Shown in pieces: positions 53,859 through 62,956 of a stretch of DNA of 64,000 bases (positions are counted from its first letter, which is position 1; every line of letters starts with the position of its first letter). The DNA is taken from positions 3,878,115 to 3,942,114 of the forward strand of contig CP018227.1 of the NCBI GenBank assembly GCA_016865035.1. Direction: 5' to 3'. Both the position numbers and the translations under genes were made by a program. Source of the stretch: Kordiimonadales bacterium IMCC3096 (GTDB lineage: Bacteria > Pseudomonadota > Alphaproteobacteria > Minwuiales > Minwuiaceae). Under the pieces are notes generated by a model, which saw nothing but the letters and a program-made list of their open reading frames with translations, had not been told where the DNA came from and ran no database searches.

Positions 53859-54929
53859 CTAGTACGAAAACGGCCAGACACGGAAATAACTCCGGATGTT
53901 CAGCCACAGCCGGTTCAGGCCCTCTGGTTCAACAACCAGGAAGAACATGATCAGTCCGCCGAACACGACCAGCCGCATGTGGGACTTGATGCCCGAAAGG
54001 GCACCGGCGTCCTCGATCAGGTAAGGACCGACTGCGGTCATGAACAGATCGATGGCGATCGGAAGCAGGGTCACGAAGGTGGCCCCGAAGATGGCGCCCA
54101 GGACCGACCCCATGCCGCCGATGATGACCATGGCGAGGTAATCGATCGAGACGACAAGGGGGAAGAACTCGTTGTTCGCCACCCCCGAGTAGTAGGTATA
54201 GAGCACCCCTGCGACACCGGCATAGAATGAAGATATGGCAAAGGCCATCAGCTTGTAGCGGCGAACGTCGATGCCGAGAATCTCGGCAGCGATGTCCTGG
54301 TCACGGATGGCGATGAAGGCCCGGCCGATGCGACTACGTGCAATGTTCAGTGCGATGACGATGGCAAGGACCGCCGTGACCAGAATGAACATGTAGAGTT
54401 CCCGCTGCGTATCCAGGACGATGCCGAAGACACTCGGCCGGGGGACCTGGATGGATGCCTGGAAACCGCCCGAGATGGCGGGCGTATGCACGATGATCCA
54501 GTCGATGATGAACTGCGCCGCCAGGGTGGAAATGGCGAGATACAGCCCCTTGATGCGCACCGATGGGAAGCCGACGATGATGCCGATTGCAGCGGCCATC
54601 AGACCGCCGGCGGGCAGGGTAATCCAGAACGGCAGGTCGAACCGGGTTGCCAGGTTCGCCGCCGTATAGGCCCCGACCGACATGAAGGCGGCATGGCCGA
54701 TGGAGATCTGACCGGTCAGGCCGACCAGGATGTTCAGGCCCAGCGCGCCGACGATGGCAATGCCGACCAGGTTCAGGATCGTCAGGTAGTAGCTGCTGAC
54801 CAGCAGCGGGGCCACGACGAAGAAGAGGATGGCGAAGCCAGCCACTGTGAACCTGGCGATCGGCAGCGGGTAAAGCGCCGAGTCGCTGGCGTAGGTCGTC
54901 TTGTAGTATCCACTTTCGCGATGAAACAC
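53859..54929 (-). CDS. Branched-chain amino-acid-type ABC permease, LivM type
   Basis: A 356-residue inner-membrane permease with about ten hydrophobic segments. Seen: LLVSSYYLTILNLVGIAIVG, ALGLNILVGLTGQISIGHAA (the LivM hallmark GQxSlGHaaF), FIAIRDQDIAAEILGIDVRR (EAA-like coupling loop), and YLAMVIIGGMGSVLGAIFGA. Starts 4 bases after the LivH-type gene. Forms the membrane heterodimer with it. Confidence 0.94.
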   Translation of the reverse strand: MFHRESGYYKTTYASDSALYPLPIARFTVAGFAILFFVVAPLLVSSYYLTILNLVGIAIVGALGLNILVGLTGQISIGHAAFMSVGAYTAANLATRFDLPFWITLPAGGLMAAAIGIIVGFPSVRIKGLYLAISTLAAQFIIDWIIVHTPAISGGFQASIQVPRPSVFGIVLDTQRELYMFILVTAVLAIVIALNIARSRIGRAFIAIRDQDIAAEILGIDVRRYKLMAFAISSFYAGVAGVLYTYYSGVANNEFFPLVVSIDYLAMVIIGGMGSVLGAIFGATFVTLLPIAIDLFMTAVGPYLIEDAGALSGIKSHMRLVVFGGLIMFFLVVEPEGLNRLWLNIRSYFRVWPFSY

Positions 54930-54933
54930 GGCT

Positions 54934-55869
54934 TCAGACCCTTTCGATATGGACTTTGCCGAACAGGCCGTAGGGCTTGAAGAACAGCACCACGATCATC
55001 AGCAGATAGGGAAGGAAGTCCTTGGTTCCGCCACCCTCGAAGGGGAAGAACTCGCGGAACCAGGGCTGGGTCATTGCCGGGTCGATATAAGTGCCGCCCC
55101 AGGCTTCGATGATGCCGACGATGATGCCGCCGACGATAGCGCCGATGATGCTCTCGAGGCCGCCCAGGATAACCACCGGGAACACCTTCAGGCCAACCAC
55201 GGCGAGGGTATTGTCGACGCCGATGGCGCTGCCCCAGAGCAGACCGCCGAGCACGGCAACGACGCCGGCCATGGACCAGGCCAGCACGAAGTAGCGCTCG
55301 ACATTGATCCCCATGGCCATGGAGACCTGGTGGTTGTCGGCCACCGCGCGCAGTGCAACGCCCTTGCGTGACTTCATGAAGAAGATCGAGAACGCCCCGA
55401 AGAAGGTCAGTGCCACGGCACCGCCGACCACGTTGATCGGGGTCAGGTAGATCTGGCCGACGATGATTGGATCATTGGGAATGCCGAGGTCCAGCGCGCG
55501 GGTCGTGGCCCCGAAGATCATCGGGAACAGCCCCTCCAGAAATGCCGCGAGACCGATGGTCGCCATGATGATCGCGACCACGGGCCGCCCGATCATCGGG
55601 CGGAGCACGATCCGCTCCAGCATCACGTTGAACAGGATCATGAAGACAAGCGCGATGATCGCACCCAGGACGATGGGAACCCCGTAGTCGGCGGAGAGTG
55701 CCGCGACCATGACGCCGGAGATCATGACAAACTGGCCCTGGGCGAAGTTGATGGCGTCAGTAGACTTGTAGATCAGCACGAAACCCAGTGCGATCAGGGC
55801 GTACATCAGCCCGATCAGGGCCCCGTTGATCGTCGTTTCCACGAAGTACCAGACGGCGAACATATCCAT
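54934..55869 (-). CDS. Branched-chain amino-acid-type ABC permease, LivH type
   Basis: A 311-residue permease with about eight hydrophobic segments. Seen: GALIGLMYALIALGFVLIYK, STDAINFAQGQFVMISGVMV (LivH hallmark iNFAhGe), coupling loop GVALRAVADNHQVSMAMGIN, and VVILGGLESIIGAIVGGIIV. The listed ATG follows GAGGGGG; an ATG two codons later is an alternative. Between the ligase gene (13-base gap) and the LivM-type gene. Confidence 0.94.
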   Translation of the reverse strand: MDMFAVWYFVETTINGALIGLMYALIALGFVLIYKSTDAINFAQGQFVMISGVMVAALSADYGVPIVLGAIIALVFMILFNVMLERIVLRPMIGRPVVAIIMATIGLAAFLEGLFPMIFGATTRALDLGIPNDPIIVGQIYLTPINVVGGAVALTFFGAFSIFFMKSRKGVALRAVADNHQVSMAMGINVERYFVLAWSMAGVVAVLGGLLWGSAIGVDNTLAVVGLKVFPVVILGGLESIIGAIVGGIIVGIIEAWGGTYIDPAMTQPWFREFFPFEGGGTKDFLPYLLMIVVLFFKPYGLFGKVHIERV

Positions 55870-55882
55870 CTCGAATTCCCCC

Positions 55883-57784
55883 TCAGGCCGCTTCCAGAAT
55901 GGTCAGGCGCGTATCCAGCATCGACTTGCGCCCGTCCTCGAACGTCACTTCGGTGGCCAGCTCGACCTCCTTGCCCCCGTTGTAGAAGGCGTCGATGACC
56001 GGCGCGTACTTCTCGGCAATGAAGCCGCGGCGCAGCTTGCGTGTCCGTGTCACCTCCGCATCGTCTGCATCCAGATCCTTCGCAAGCAGCAGGAAGCGCT
56101 TGATTCGGCTTACTTCCGGCAACGAAGGATTGATCCGCTTGATCTCCTCCGTGATCAGGTCGCGGACTTCCTGCTTGTGCGTCAGATCCATGTAGTTGGT
56201 GTAGGCAAGACCCAGCTTCTCGGCCCAGTTGCCCACCGTGTTCATGTCGATCGCGATCATGGCGCAGACATATGGCTTCTCGTGTCCGAAGGAGACGGCC
56301 TCCGAGATGTAGGGGCTGAACTTCAGCTTGTTCTCGACGAACTGTGGTGCGAAGGGCGAGCCATCGACCAGCTTGCCCACGTCCTTCGCGCGGTCGATGA
56401 TCGTCAGCTCTCCGGAGCTTTCCAGAATGCCCGCGTCACCGGTGCGGAACCAGCCGTCCTCCGTGATGGCTTCCCGGCTGGCTTCCTCGTTCTTGTAGTA
56501 GCCCTGGAAGACACCGGCACTCTTGATCAGAACCTCGCCATTGTCGGCGATCTTCACGTCGATGCCGGCGCAGGGTGTGCCGACATGGTCCGGGGATGCC
56601 TGCTTGTCCGACTGCAGGGTCACCAGGCCGGAAACCTCGGTCGAGCCATAGACCTGCTTCAGGTTGATGCCCATGGCGCGGAAGAAACGGAACGAGTCCG
56701 GTCCCAGCGGTGCACCGCCGACATAGACCCAGCGGGCCCTGCGGAAGGCATACTGGTCGCGGATCGGGCCGTAGACCAGGATCTCGCCGATGGCGCGCTT
56801 CAGCTTCATGCCAAGGGAGATCGGCAGGCCCTCGGCCTTCCTGTTCTCGATATCAACGGCGACATCGCGGAAGGTATTGAAGACCCAGCGCTTCAGGCCG
56901 GAGGCATCATTGGCCTTCACCTGGATCTCGGACAGGACCATCTCCAGGCTGCGGGGCGCCGCCACGAACCCGGTCGCGCCGAGTTCACGGCCGTCCCGGC
57001 GGAACGTCTCCGGGCCTTCGGGGCAGTTGCAGGCACAGCCGGACATCAGGCTGACCGTGGTGCTGTACATGGCTTCACCGACCCAGGCGAGGGGCAGGTA
57101 GGAGAACATGTCGTCGCTCTCCCGCACATCCTCGTTGGCCAGGAAGGTCCGCGCCGTCTCCACCATGTTGGCGTGCGAGAGCATGACACCCTTGGGATTG
57201 CCGGTGGTGCCGGAGGTGTAGACCATGAACGCGATGTCGGTCGGCTTCACCGCGGCAACCGCCGTCTCGAATGCCGCCGGATTGGCCCGCCCGTACTCGA
57301 CACCTTCGGCCTGTACGGCCTCGAAGCTCATGACGGTCGGATCATCGGCCAGTTCCGACATGCCGCGCGAGTCGTCATAGACCAGATATTCGAGCCCGGT
57401 CAGGCCGTCGCGCAGGGACAGGATCTTGTCCACCTGCTCCTGATCCTCGGCCACGATCACCTTCACTTCGGCATTGTTGAGCACGAACTTCAGTTCGGTC
57501 GCGATGGCGTCCTGATAGACGGGAACCGCCGTGCCGCCGAGGCAGATGGCAGCCATCTCGGCCCAGTAGAGGCGTGGGCGATTGTTGCCGGCGACACAGA
57601 GCTTGTCGCCGGGGCCAAAGCCGAGCTTTGCCAGGCCCATGGCGAAATCACGGACGTTCCCGGCATAGTCGGCCCAGGTATAGGTGCGCCAGATGCCAAG
57701 ATCCTTCTCGCGGATCGCGGGCTTCGTCGGTCGGGTACGCTCATTCTCAAGCAGCAGCGCGCCGAGGGTATCTGCATTGGTCAT
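55883..57784 (-). CDS. AMP-dependent long-chain-type acyl-CoA ligase inside ABC operon
   Basis: A 633-residue class I adenylate-forming ligase of the long-chain/bubblegum-like branch. Seen: IAFMVYTSGTTGNPKGVMLS, VYGSTEVSGLVTLQSDKQAS, GWFRTGDAGILESSGELTII, and the C-terminal RTRKLRRGFIAEKYAPVIDA instead of the usual PxTxxGK end. It lies between the LivG-type ATPase (11-base gap) and the LivH-type permease (13-base gap), so it is part of the importer operon. Probably converts the imported acid to its CoA ester (vectorial trapping). Confidence 0.93.
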   Translation of the reverse strand: MTNADTLGALLLENERTRPTKPAIREKDLGIWRTYTWADYAGNVRDFAMGLAKLGFGPGDKLCVAGNNRPRLYWAEMAAICLGGTAVPVYQDAIATELKFVLNNAEVKVIVAEDQEQVDKILSLRDGLTGLEYLVYDDSRGMSELADDPTVMSFEAVQAEGVEYGRANPAAFETAVAAVKPTDIAFMVYTSGTTGNPKGVMLSHANMVETARTFLANEDVRESDDMFSYLPLAWVGEAMYSTTVSLMSGCACNCPEGPETFRRDGRELGATGFVAAPRSLEMVLSEIQVKANDASGLKRWVFNTFRDVAVDIENRKAEGLPISLGMKLKRAIGEILVYGPIRDQYAFRRARWVYVGGAPLGPDSFRFFRAMGINLKQVYGSTEVSGLVTLQSDKQASPDHVGTPCAGIDVKIADNGEVLIKSAGVFQGYYKNEEASREAITEDGWFRTGDAGILESSGELTIIDRAKDVGKLVDGSPFAPQFVENKLKFSPYISEAVSFGHEKPYVCAMIAIDMNTVGNWAEKLGLAYTNYMDLTHKQEVRDLITEEIKRINPSLPEVSRIKRFLLLAKDLDADDAEVTRTRKLRRGFIAEKYAPVIDAFYNGGKEVELATEVTFEDGRKSMLDTRLTILEAA

Positions 57785-57795
57785 TCCAAAACCCC

Positions 57796-58590
57796 CTAGT
57801 GTGATGTGCCGAGATAGGCCTGGATTACGGCAGGATCGGCCTGAATCTCTGTCGGCGTGCCTTCCGCGATCTTCGTGCCCTGGTCGAGCACGGCGATACG
57901 GGTCGAGATATCCATCACGACCCCCATGTCATGTTCGATGAGGATGATGGTCGTGCCCAGTTCCTCGTTCACGTCGAGGACATAGCGGGCCATGTCTTCC
58001 TTTTCCTCGGAATTCATGCCGGCCATCGGCTCGTCCAGCAGCAGCAGGTCCGGTTCCAGCGCGAGCGCGCGACCGAGTTCAACGCGCTTCTGGTAACCGT
58101 AGGCGAGGGCGCCGGTCGATTGCTTGCGCAGGTCGTTCAGTTTCAGGAAATCGATGATCTCCTCGCACCGGGCACGGTGACGGATCTCCTCCCGCTGGTT
58201 CGGTCCCCAGTAAAGACAGGCCTTCAGCAGGTTGGACTTCATGTGAATGTGTCGGCCCAGCATCAGGTTCTCCAGCACATTCATGCCGGCGAACAGTGCG
58301 ATGTTCTGGAATGTGCGCGCGATCCCGCGTTCGGCCCTTTCGTTGGGCCGGAGCGCCGTGATGTCTTCGCCCTGGAAGACAATCGATCCGGTATCGGGGG
58401 TGTAGAAACCACTGATCATGTTGACCAGAGATGTCTTCCCCGCACCATTGGGTCCGATGATGGAAAAGATACTGCCCTTGGGTATGTCGACGGAAACATT
58501 GTCCACCGCCCGCACACCACCAAAGTATTTCGACACGCCGTTGACGCTGAGCGTCACCTCCCCGGCTGTCGATGCTGCTGGCATCGCCAC
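57796..58590 (-). CDS. ABC transporter ATP-binding protein, LivG type
   Basis: A 264-residue ATPase, first gene of the importer/ligase operon. Walker A IIGPNGAGKTSLVNMISGFY, Walker B LLLLDEPMAGMNSEEKEDMA, H-loop LIEHDMGVVMDIS. The signature reads GALAYGYQKRVELGRALALE; LivG proteins usually have LSYGQQ, so the Gly is kept and the helix is slightly changed. GTG 58590 is chosen with GGAGG 6 bases upstream; the ATG two codons later is farther than usual. Confidence 0.94.
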   Translation of the reverse strand: MAMPAASTAGEVTLSVNGVSKYFGGVRAVDNVSVDIPKGSIFSIIGPNGAGKTSLVNMISGFYTPDTGSIVFQGEDITALRPNERAERGIARTFQNIALFAGMNVLENLMLGRHIHMKSNLLKACLYWGPNQREEIRHRARCEEIIDFLKLNDLRKQSTGALAYGYQKRVELGRALALEPDLLLLDEPMAGMNSEEKEDMARYVLDVNEELGTTIILIEHDMGVVMDISTRIAVLDQGTKIAEGTPTEIQADPAVIQAYLGTSH

Positions 58591-58626
58591 TCAAGGCCTC
58601 CCCGTGTAAATAGCTTTTTCTTATTC

Positions 58627-58658
58627 TTGGAACAGGACTATACCAGTGGGTATTCCAA
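58627..58658. promoter_or_regulatory. Nested palindrome, candidate operator of the importer/ligase operon
   Basis: TTGGAA (58627-58632) and TTCCAA (58653-58658) are inverted arms 20 bases apart. Inside them ATACC (58640-58644) and GGTAT (58649-58653) form a second inverted repeat around AGTG. The inner repeat overlaps the predicted -10 box on the minus strand. This is the layout of a repressor site. No regulator gene of the TetR or similar kind is adjacent. Confidence 0.45.
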
Positions 58659-58666
58659 ATAGCCAA
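58637..58666 (-). promoter_or_regulatory. Predicted sigma-70-type promoter of the LivG-type/ligase operon
   Basis: On the minus strand TTGGCT (58666-58661) and TATAGT (58642-58637) are separated by 18 bases, giving a probable start near 58630 and a leader of about 40 bases before the GTG at 58590. The region is AT-richer than its surroundings. Confidence 0.5.
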
Positions 58667-58695
58667 GTGTGCTTTTCAGCTTTCATTACGGGCAA

Positions 58696-61041
58696 TTAGA
58701 GCTTGCAGATGCGCGCGGCAGGCAACCAGAGAACCGCAGTCGTGCCGACGCCCGGCACGCTCTCCAGACGCAACGTGCCGCCGTGCAACTGAGCCAGGGA
58801 ACGCGAGAGTGACAGACCGAGTCCTGTTCCCTCGAACCGGCGCGAGAGCCCGGTTTCACCCTGCACGAATGGCTCGAACACCCGTTCCTGCTGATCGCTG
58901 GCGACCCCGATGCCGGTGTCGGCGACAGTGAGTTCCAGGCCATCGGGTACAAGCCTGATGTCGATCGTGATCTGCCCGCCTGGCTGCGTGAACTTGATGG
59001 CGTTGGACAGAAGGTTGATGAAGATCTGCTTGATCAGGCGACTGTCAGCCATGACTTCGGGCACATCGCGCTCGGCGGCCAGATTGACGATCGTCAGGCC
59101 ATCGCTGCCGTCTCGGGTGCGTGCGATCCGCAATGCCGAATCGAGCAGAAGGGGCAGGTCGACTTCCTGCTCGCGCAGTTCCAGATGTCCCGATTCCGCC
59201 TTCGACAGGTCCAGGATGTCATTGATCACCGACAGCAGATGCGTGCCGCTGTGGTGGATGTCGCTGATGTACTCGGCGTACTGCTTGTTCCCGATGTTCC
59301 CGTACATCTCGTCACGCATGATCTCCGAGAATCCGATAATGGCATTCAGCGGGGTACGCAGTTCATGGCTCATGTTGGCCAGAAACTCGGACTTTGCCCG
59401 GTTCGCCATCTCAGCCTGTTCCTTGGCCATGTGCAGGGCCCGTTCTGCCTGCCGACGTTCGGTCACGTCCCGGATCACGACCTGGGCCATGGGCTGGCCC
59501 TCGAAGGGTACGATGGAGCTTTCGATCTCCATCTCGAACGATTCCCCGTCGAGCCGTCGGCACTTGAAGATCATTCCGCCGCGCGCGGAGCCAACGCCTT
59601 CGGCGAGCATCTGCCTGGAACGCTCCTTTAGTTTCGGAAGGTCGCGTGGCGCAACCAGCTGACTGACTTCCTGGAAAAGCAGGTGTTCCCGGCTGCGGGC
59701 GCGGAACATGCTGACGGCCGAGGCATTGGCGTAGCGGATCTGACCCCTGTGATGCACCAGGATCGCGTCGGGGCTGCGTTCGACAAGGTGGCGGTAACGT
59801 TCCTCCCGTTCCCGCAGCGTCTCGTTCATGCGCTGCCATGGGGTCATGTCGTTGACCGAGAACAGCAGACCGCCGTCGGGCAGGGGATCGCTGCTGATTT
59901 CCAGGTGAATGCCGTCGGGTCGTGTCCGCTGGTAGCGGAAAGCCACGCCGCTTCGCGACATCTGATAGCGACGTTCCATTTCCGGGAGCACCTGACCATA
60001 GGCGGGGTCTGAGCGAAAATGGTCGAGGATGTCGGCAATGGTCCGGCGCACCGCGAAGAATTCGGATGGCAGGCCCATCAATTCGACAAAGCGCTGATTG
60101 ACGTTCGACACGACGAAGTCGGCGTCGCCGACACAGACACCGTTGTGCAGTTTCTCGAAGACGGAGGTGAGCATCTTCGACTGACGCTGCCGTTCAAGTT
60201 CGCGATGCTTGCGCGCGGAAATGTCGGTGTAGACACCCACAATGCCCGCGCCGCTGATCTCGTTCTCGGAGATCCGGTACCAGCGTCCGTCCCTGAACGC
60301 CACTTCGCCTTCGTATCGGCCCCTGCGGTGCCCCTTGTGACGCTCTTCCATGTTGTAGGTCGCGCCGGATGCCGAAGTATCGATCTCGCCGCTTTCGATC
60401 AGCCAGCCGATCCAGTCCTTGAAGGAAATGCCGATTCGCAGCTTTTCCTCATTCGGGTCGAAGGCCTGCTGGAACACCTTGTTGTACATGCGGATGCAGT
60501 CGTCACTGCCGTAGAGCACGAATCCCTCATTGATGGATTCAAGCGCGCCTTCCAGAAGACCTTCCGCGTCGCGCGCCCGCCCGCGATCGACGACCCCTTG
60601 CGTGATGTCGCTGCCGGTACCCCGATATCCCAGAAAGGAGCCGTCGTCCCCGAATACGGGCCGACCACTGATCTGGAACCAGCGAAATTCACGGGGCGTC
60701 TCTCCCCCATAGACATAGTCACTGAAGGTACGGTGTGCGGCCAGATCGGCCAGATGGGCCAGGAACTCCGGTGCGTTCGGATCGCTGGCCATCTCGGCGC
60801 GGGTATTGCCGAGGAACAGGTCGACATCGATACCTGTCAGGTCCTGAAAACGCTTGGAAATGAAAATGAACCTGTGCGCCGCGTCGGTTTCCCAGAACCA
60901 GTCCTTGGCGATCTCGAGAAAATCCGCCATGCGACGCTCAGGCGTGAAGGCCTGCTGGCCGTTGCCATCAGGCCGCCGTGGTGGCGTATTGGCGTTCATT
61001 TCCCCCGACGCGGCGACATTGCTCCAGCGCCTTTCATCCAT
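58696..61041 (-). CDS. Soluble sensor histidine kinase with four PAS domains
   Basis: A 781-residue histidine kinase without visible membrane segments. PAS regions begin near residues 45 (WFWETDAAHRFIFISKRFQD), 170 (LESINEGFVLYGSDDCIRMY), 300 (KLHNGVCVGDADFVVSNVNQ) and 425 (YRHLVERSPDAILVHHRGQI). HisKA follows with phospho-accepting His559 in NMSHELRTPLNAIIGFSE, then the ATPase domain with LLSNAIKFTQPGG, VADTGIGVASDQQ and GTGLGLSLSRSL. No receiver domain is attached and no response regulator is adjacent, so it is an orphan. Cytoplasmic signals such as redox or small ligands are expected. Confidence 0.93.
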   Translation of the reverse strand: MDERRWSNVAASGEMNANTPPRRPDGNGQQAFTPERRMADFLEIAKDWFWETDAAHRFIFISKRFQDLTGIDVDLFLGNTRAEMASDPNAPEFLAHLADLAAHRTFSDYVYGGETPREFRWFQISGRPVFGDDGSFLGYRGTGSDITQGVVDRGRARDAEGLLEGALESINEGFVLYGSDDCIRMYNKVFQQAFDPNEEKLRIGISFKDWIGWLIESGEIDTSASGATYNMEERHKGHRRGRYEGEVAFRDGRWYRISENEISGAGIVGVYTDISARKHRELERQRQSKMLTSVFEKLHNGVCVGDADFVVSNVNQRFVELMGLPSEFFAVRRTIADILDHFRSDPAYGQVLPEMERRYQMSRSGVAFRYQRTRPDGIHLEISSDPLPDGGLLFSVNDMTPWQRMNETLREREERYRHLVERSPDAILVHHRGQIRYANASAVSMFRARSREHLLFQEVSQLVAPRDLPKLKERSRQMLAEGVGSARGGMIFKCRRLDGESFEMEIESSIVPFEGQPMAQVVIRDVTERRQAERALHMAKEQAEMANRAKSEFLANMSHELRTPLNAIIGFSEIMRDEMYGNIGNKQYAEYISDIHHSGTHLLSVINDILDLSKAESGHLELREQEVDLPLLLDSALRIARTRDGSDGLTIVNLAAERDVPEVMADSRLIKQIFINLLSNAIKFTQPGGQITIDIRLVPDGLELTVADTGIGVASDQQERVFEPFVQGETGLSRRFEGTGLGLSLSRSLAQLHGGTLRLESVPGVGTTAVLWLPAARICKL

Positions 61042-61116
61042 TCAAACGTTCCGGCTGCAACATGCGGCATCTGAACGTTTGTTCATGAAAATAAATTTAA
61101 CACGATACTTGGAGTC

Positions 61117-61617
61117 TTAGCCAGAACGCCGTGGTGACAGTGCCTCTTCTTCGGCACGTATGCGCCAGGTGAGCAAGGCCAGGTTCAGGATACTGAAGAC
61201 GACGGCGACTTCCCAAAGACCGATCATCAGCGGAACGACCGCGATCTCTCCGATCACGACCATATAGTTGGGATGCCGGACGAACCGGAACGGCCCGCGC
61301 TTCACCAGTGGCGCGTCGGGAACCGTGATGATCCGGGTTGTCCAGTAGCGGCCCAGGCTTGCGATGACCCAGACCCGACCGAGTTGCAGTGCGACGAAAA
61401 CGATGAACAGTGGCGCATTGATCGTCGCGTCGGCGGGTGTGAACACGGCCAGCGCCACAAGCCACCCGCCGTGCAGGACAACGAAAAGCGGATAGTGGCG
61501 GCTGCCATGCTCCTGCGCACCAGCCGCCAGCAGGCGGGCCGTGTTGCGCCGCGCCAGCGCAAGCTCCGCCAGCCGCTGCACCACCAGGAAGGCAAGAACC
61601 AGATGAAACAGGTTCAT
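61117..61617 (-). CDS. Isoprenylcysteine carboxyl methyltransferase-like membrane methyltransferase
   Basis: A 166-residue integral membrane protein of the ICMT/PEMT group. Hydrophobic segments at the N-terminus (LFHLVLAFLVVQRLAELALA) and in the middle; SAM-binding C-terminal region with FRFVRHPNYMVVIGEIAVVP and LLTWRIRAEEEAL. It follows the type III polyketide synthase gene with a one-base overlap (TGATG). In Bacillus (BpsA-BpsB) and others such a pair makes and O-methylates alkylpyrones or alkylresorcinols, so it is likely the tailoring methyltransferase. Confidence 0.9.
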   Translation of the reverse strand: MNLFHLVLAFLVVQRLAELALARRNTARLLAAGAQEHGSRHYPLFVVLHGGWLVALAVFTPADATINAPLFIVFVALQLGRVWVIASLGRYWTTRIITVPDAPLVKRGPFRFVRHPNYMVVIGEIAVVPLMIGLWEVAVVFSILNLALLTWRIRAEEEALSPRRSG

Positions 61618-62693
61618 CAGAGATCGACAGTCATGAAGCCGGCGGTGAACCCCGGACCGAGTGTGGAGAGCAGGGCACGTCCCTTCAGCCTGTCGCGCTG
61701 GGCAGCCGCAATGACGAACATGACCGTTGCGGCGGACATGTTGCCGAAGTTGCGCAGGGTCTCGCGGGAGTGCTTCAGGCCGCCGTTGTCCAGGCCGAAT
61801 ATGTCCTCAAGCGCATCCAGCACCTTGGCGCCGCCAGGATGGCACAGGAAGTGGTCGATATCGGTCAGGGCAAGTGACTCACGTTCCAGGAACCCGTGCA
61901 GTGCCTGGTTCATCTTGCTGCGGACATGGGTCGGGATGTCCCGCGAGAAGATGACCGACAATCCATCGTCGGTGACGTCCCAGCCCATGATGTCGAGGGA
62001 ATCCTCCCAGGTGTGCTCCTGACTGGCCAGAATCTCGGCACCATCGATGTCGGAGCCGACGACCGCGCCCGCGGCACCGTCGCCAAACAGCGCTGTCGCG
62101 ACCACGTTGCTCTTCGAGAAGTCACGGCTGCGGAAGGTCAGGCCGCAGAGTTCGACAACGAGATAGAGGTAGTTGGCGCCCGGACGGCTGCGCGCCATCT
62201 GCGCCGCGCGGGCCAGACCGACCACACCGCCGGCGCAGCCAAGCCCGAAGATCGGCAGGCGTTCCAGATCACGCCGCAGCTTCAGCCGCTCCATGACCAG
62301 TGCATCCAGGCTCGGCGTCGCGATGCCGGAGGTCGAGACGGTGATGATCCCGTCGATCTCGTCCAGTCCGAGTCCGGCCTGGTCCACGGCGCGCAACGCC
62401 ACATCCGCCAGCAGGTCGACAGAGGTCTCGATATACTGGCGATTGCGGGAACCGAACCCGTGGACTTCCTGGTACCACTCGATGGGCACGCTGGAATAGC
62501 GCGTCTCGATCTCCGCGTTCTCGTAGACGGGCTTCAGCCTCTCGAAGACCGGCAGATTGTCGCCGAAGAGTTCGCCCGCGCGTCGCGCGACCTCGGACTG
62601 CTTCAGGACGTGAGGCGGATTTGCGGTCGCGATGCCACCAAAGGCGGCACGACCGACAGTGCCGGCTCGTTTGCGTTCGGGCAGAACTAGCAT
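61617..62693 (-). CDS. Type III polyketide synthase
   Basis: A 358-residue chalcone/stilbene-synthase-like enzyme. The catalytic triad is visible as Cys153 in PIFGLGCAGGVVGL, His285 in DHFLCHPGGAKVL, and Asn318 in LRNFGNMSAATVMF; the 33-residue His-Asn spacing equals that of plant enzymes. The C-terminal GPGFTAGFMTVDL contains the GFGPG-like loop. It condenses a starter acyl-CoA with malonyl-CoA. With the methyltransferase behind it, alkylresorcinol or alkylpyrone lipids are the likely product type. ATG 62693 chosen with GGAG 9 bases upstream; the frame continues upstream without support. Confidence 0.94.
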   Translation of the reverse strand: MLVLPERKRAGTVGRAAFGGIATANPPHVLKQSEVARRAGELFGDNLPVFERLKPVYENAEIETRYSSVPIEWYQEVHGFGSRNRQYIETSVDLLADVALRAVDQAGLGLDEIDGIITVSTSGIATPSLDALVMERLKLRRDLERLPIFGLGCAGGVVGLARAAQMARSRPGANYLYLVVELCGLTFRSRDFSKSNVVATALFGDGAAGAVVGSDIDGAEILASQEHTWEDSLDIMGWDVTDDGLSVIFSRDIPTHVRSKMNQALHGFLERESLALTDIDHFLCHPGGAKVLDALEDIFGLDNGGLKHSRETLRNFGNMSAATVMFVIAAAQRDRLKGRALLSTLGPGFTAGFMTVDL

Positions 62694-62956
62694 GACAGGT
62701 GGCTCCCGTAGCTGGAACAAAGGATCTTGCCGGGCAGAGGCAGGATACGACTGTTCGACCGCTTTCGCCAATGCACAGGGGGACCAGACACCGGTCACGC
62801 ATTGGTGTTTCGACAGCACCAGTGACCCAACGCACATGTCGCATTGCGAGATTGCGGTGCAGCAATCCCTTGAAATCTGCAGGGCAGGTGACATTCTTTA
62901 ACGTTCGGATCGCCGCTGACGGCGTGCTATGTCAGGGCCATGGAGTACACTGCCAG

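Noticed and set aside
55826-57799. 657-codon open frame on the plus strand opposite the embedded acyl-CoA ligase
   Set aside because: Antisense to a full ligase with all adenylation motifs.
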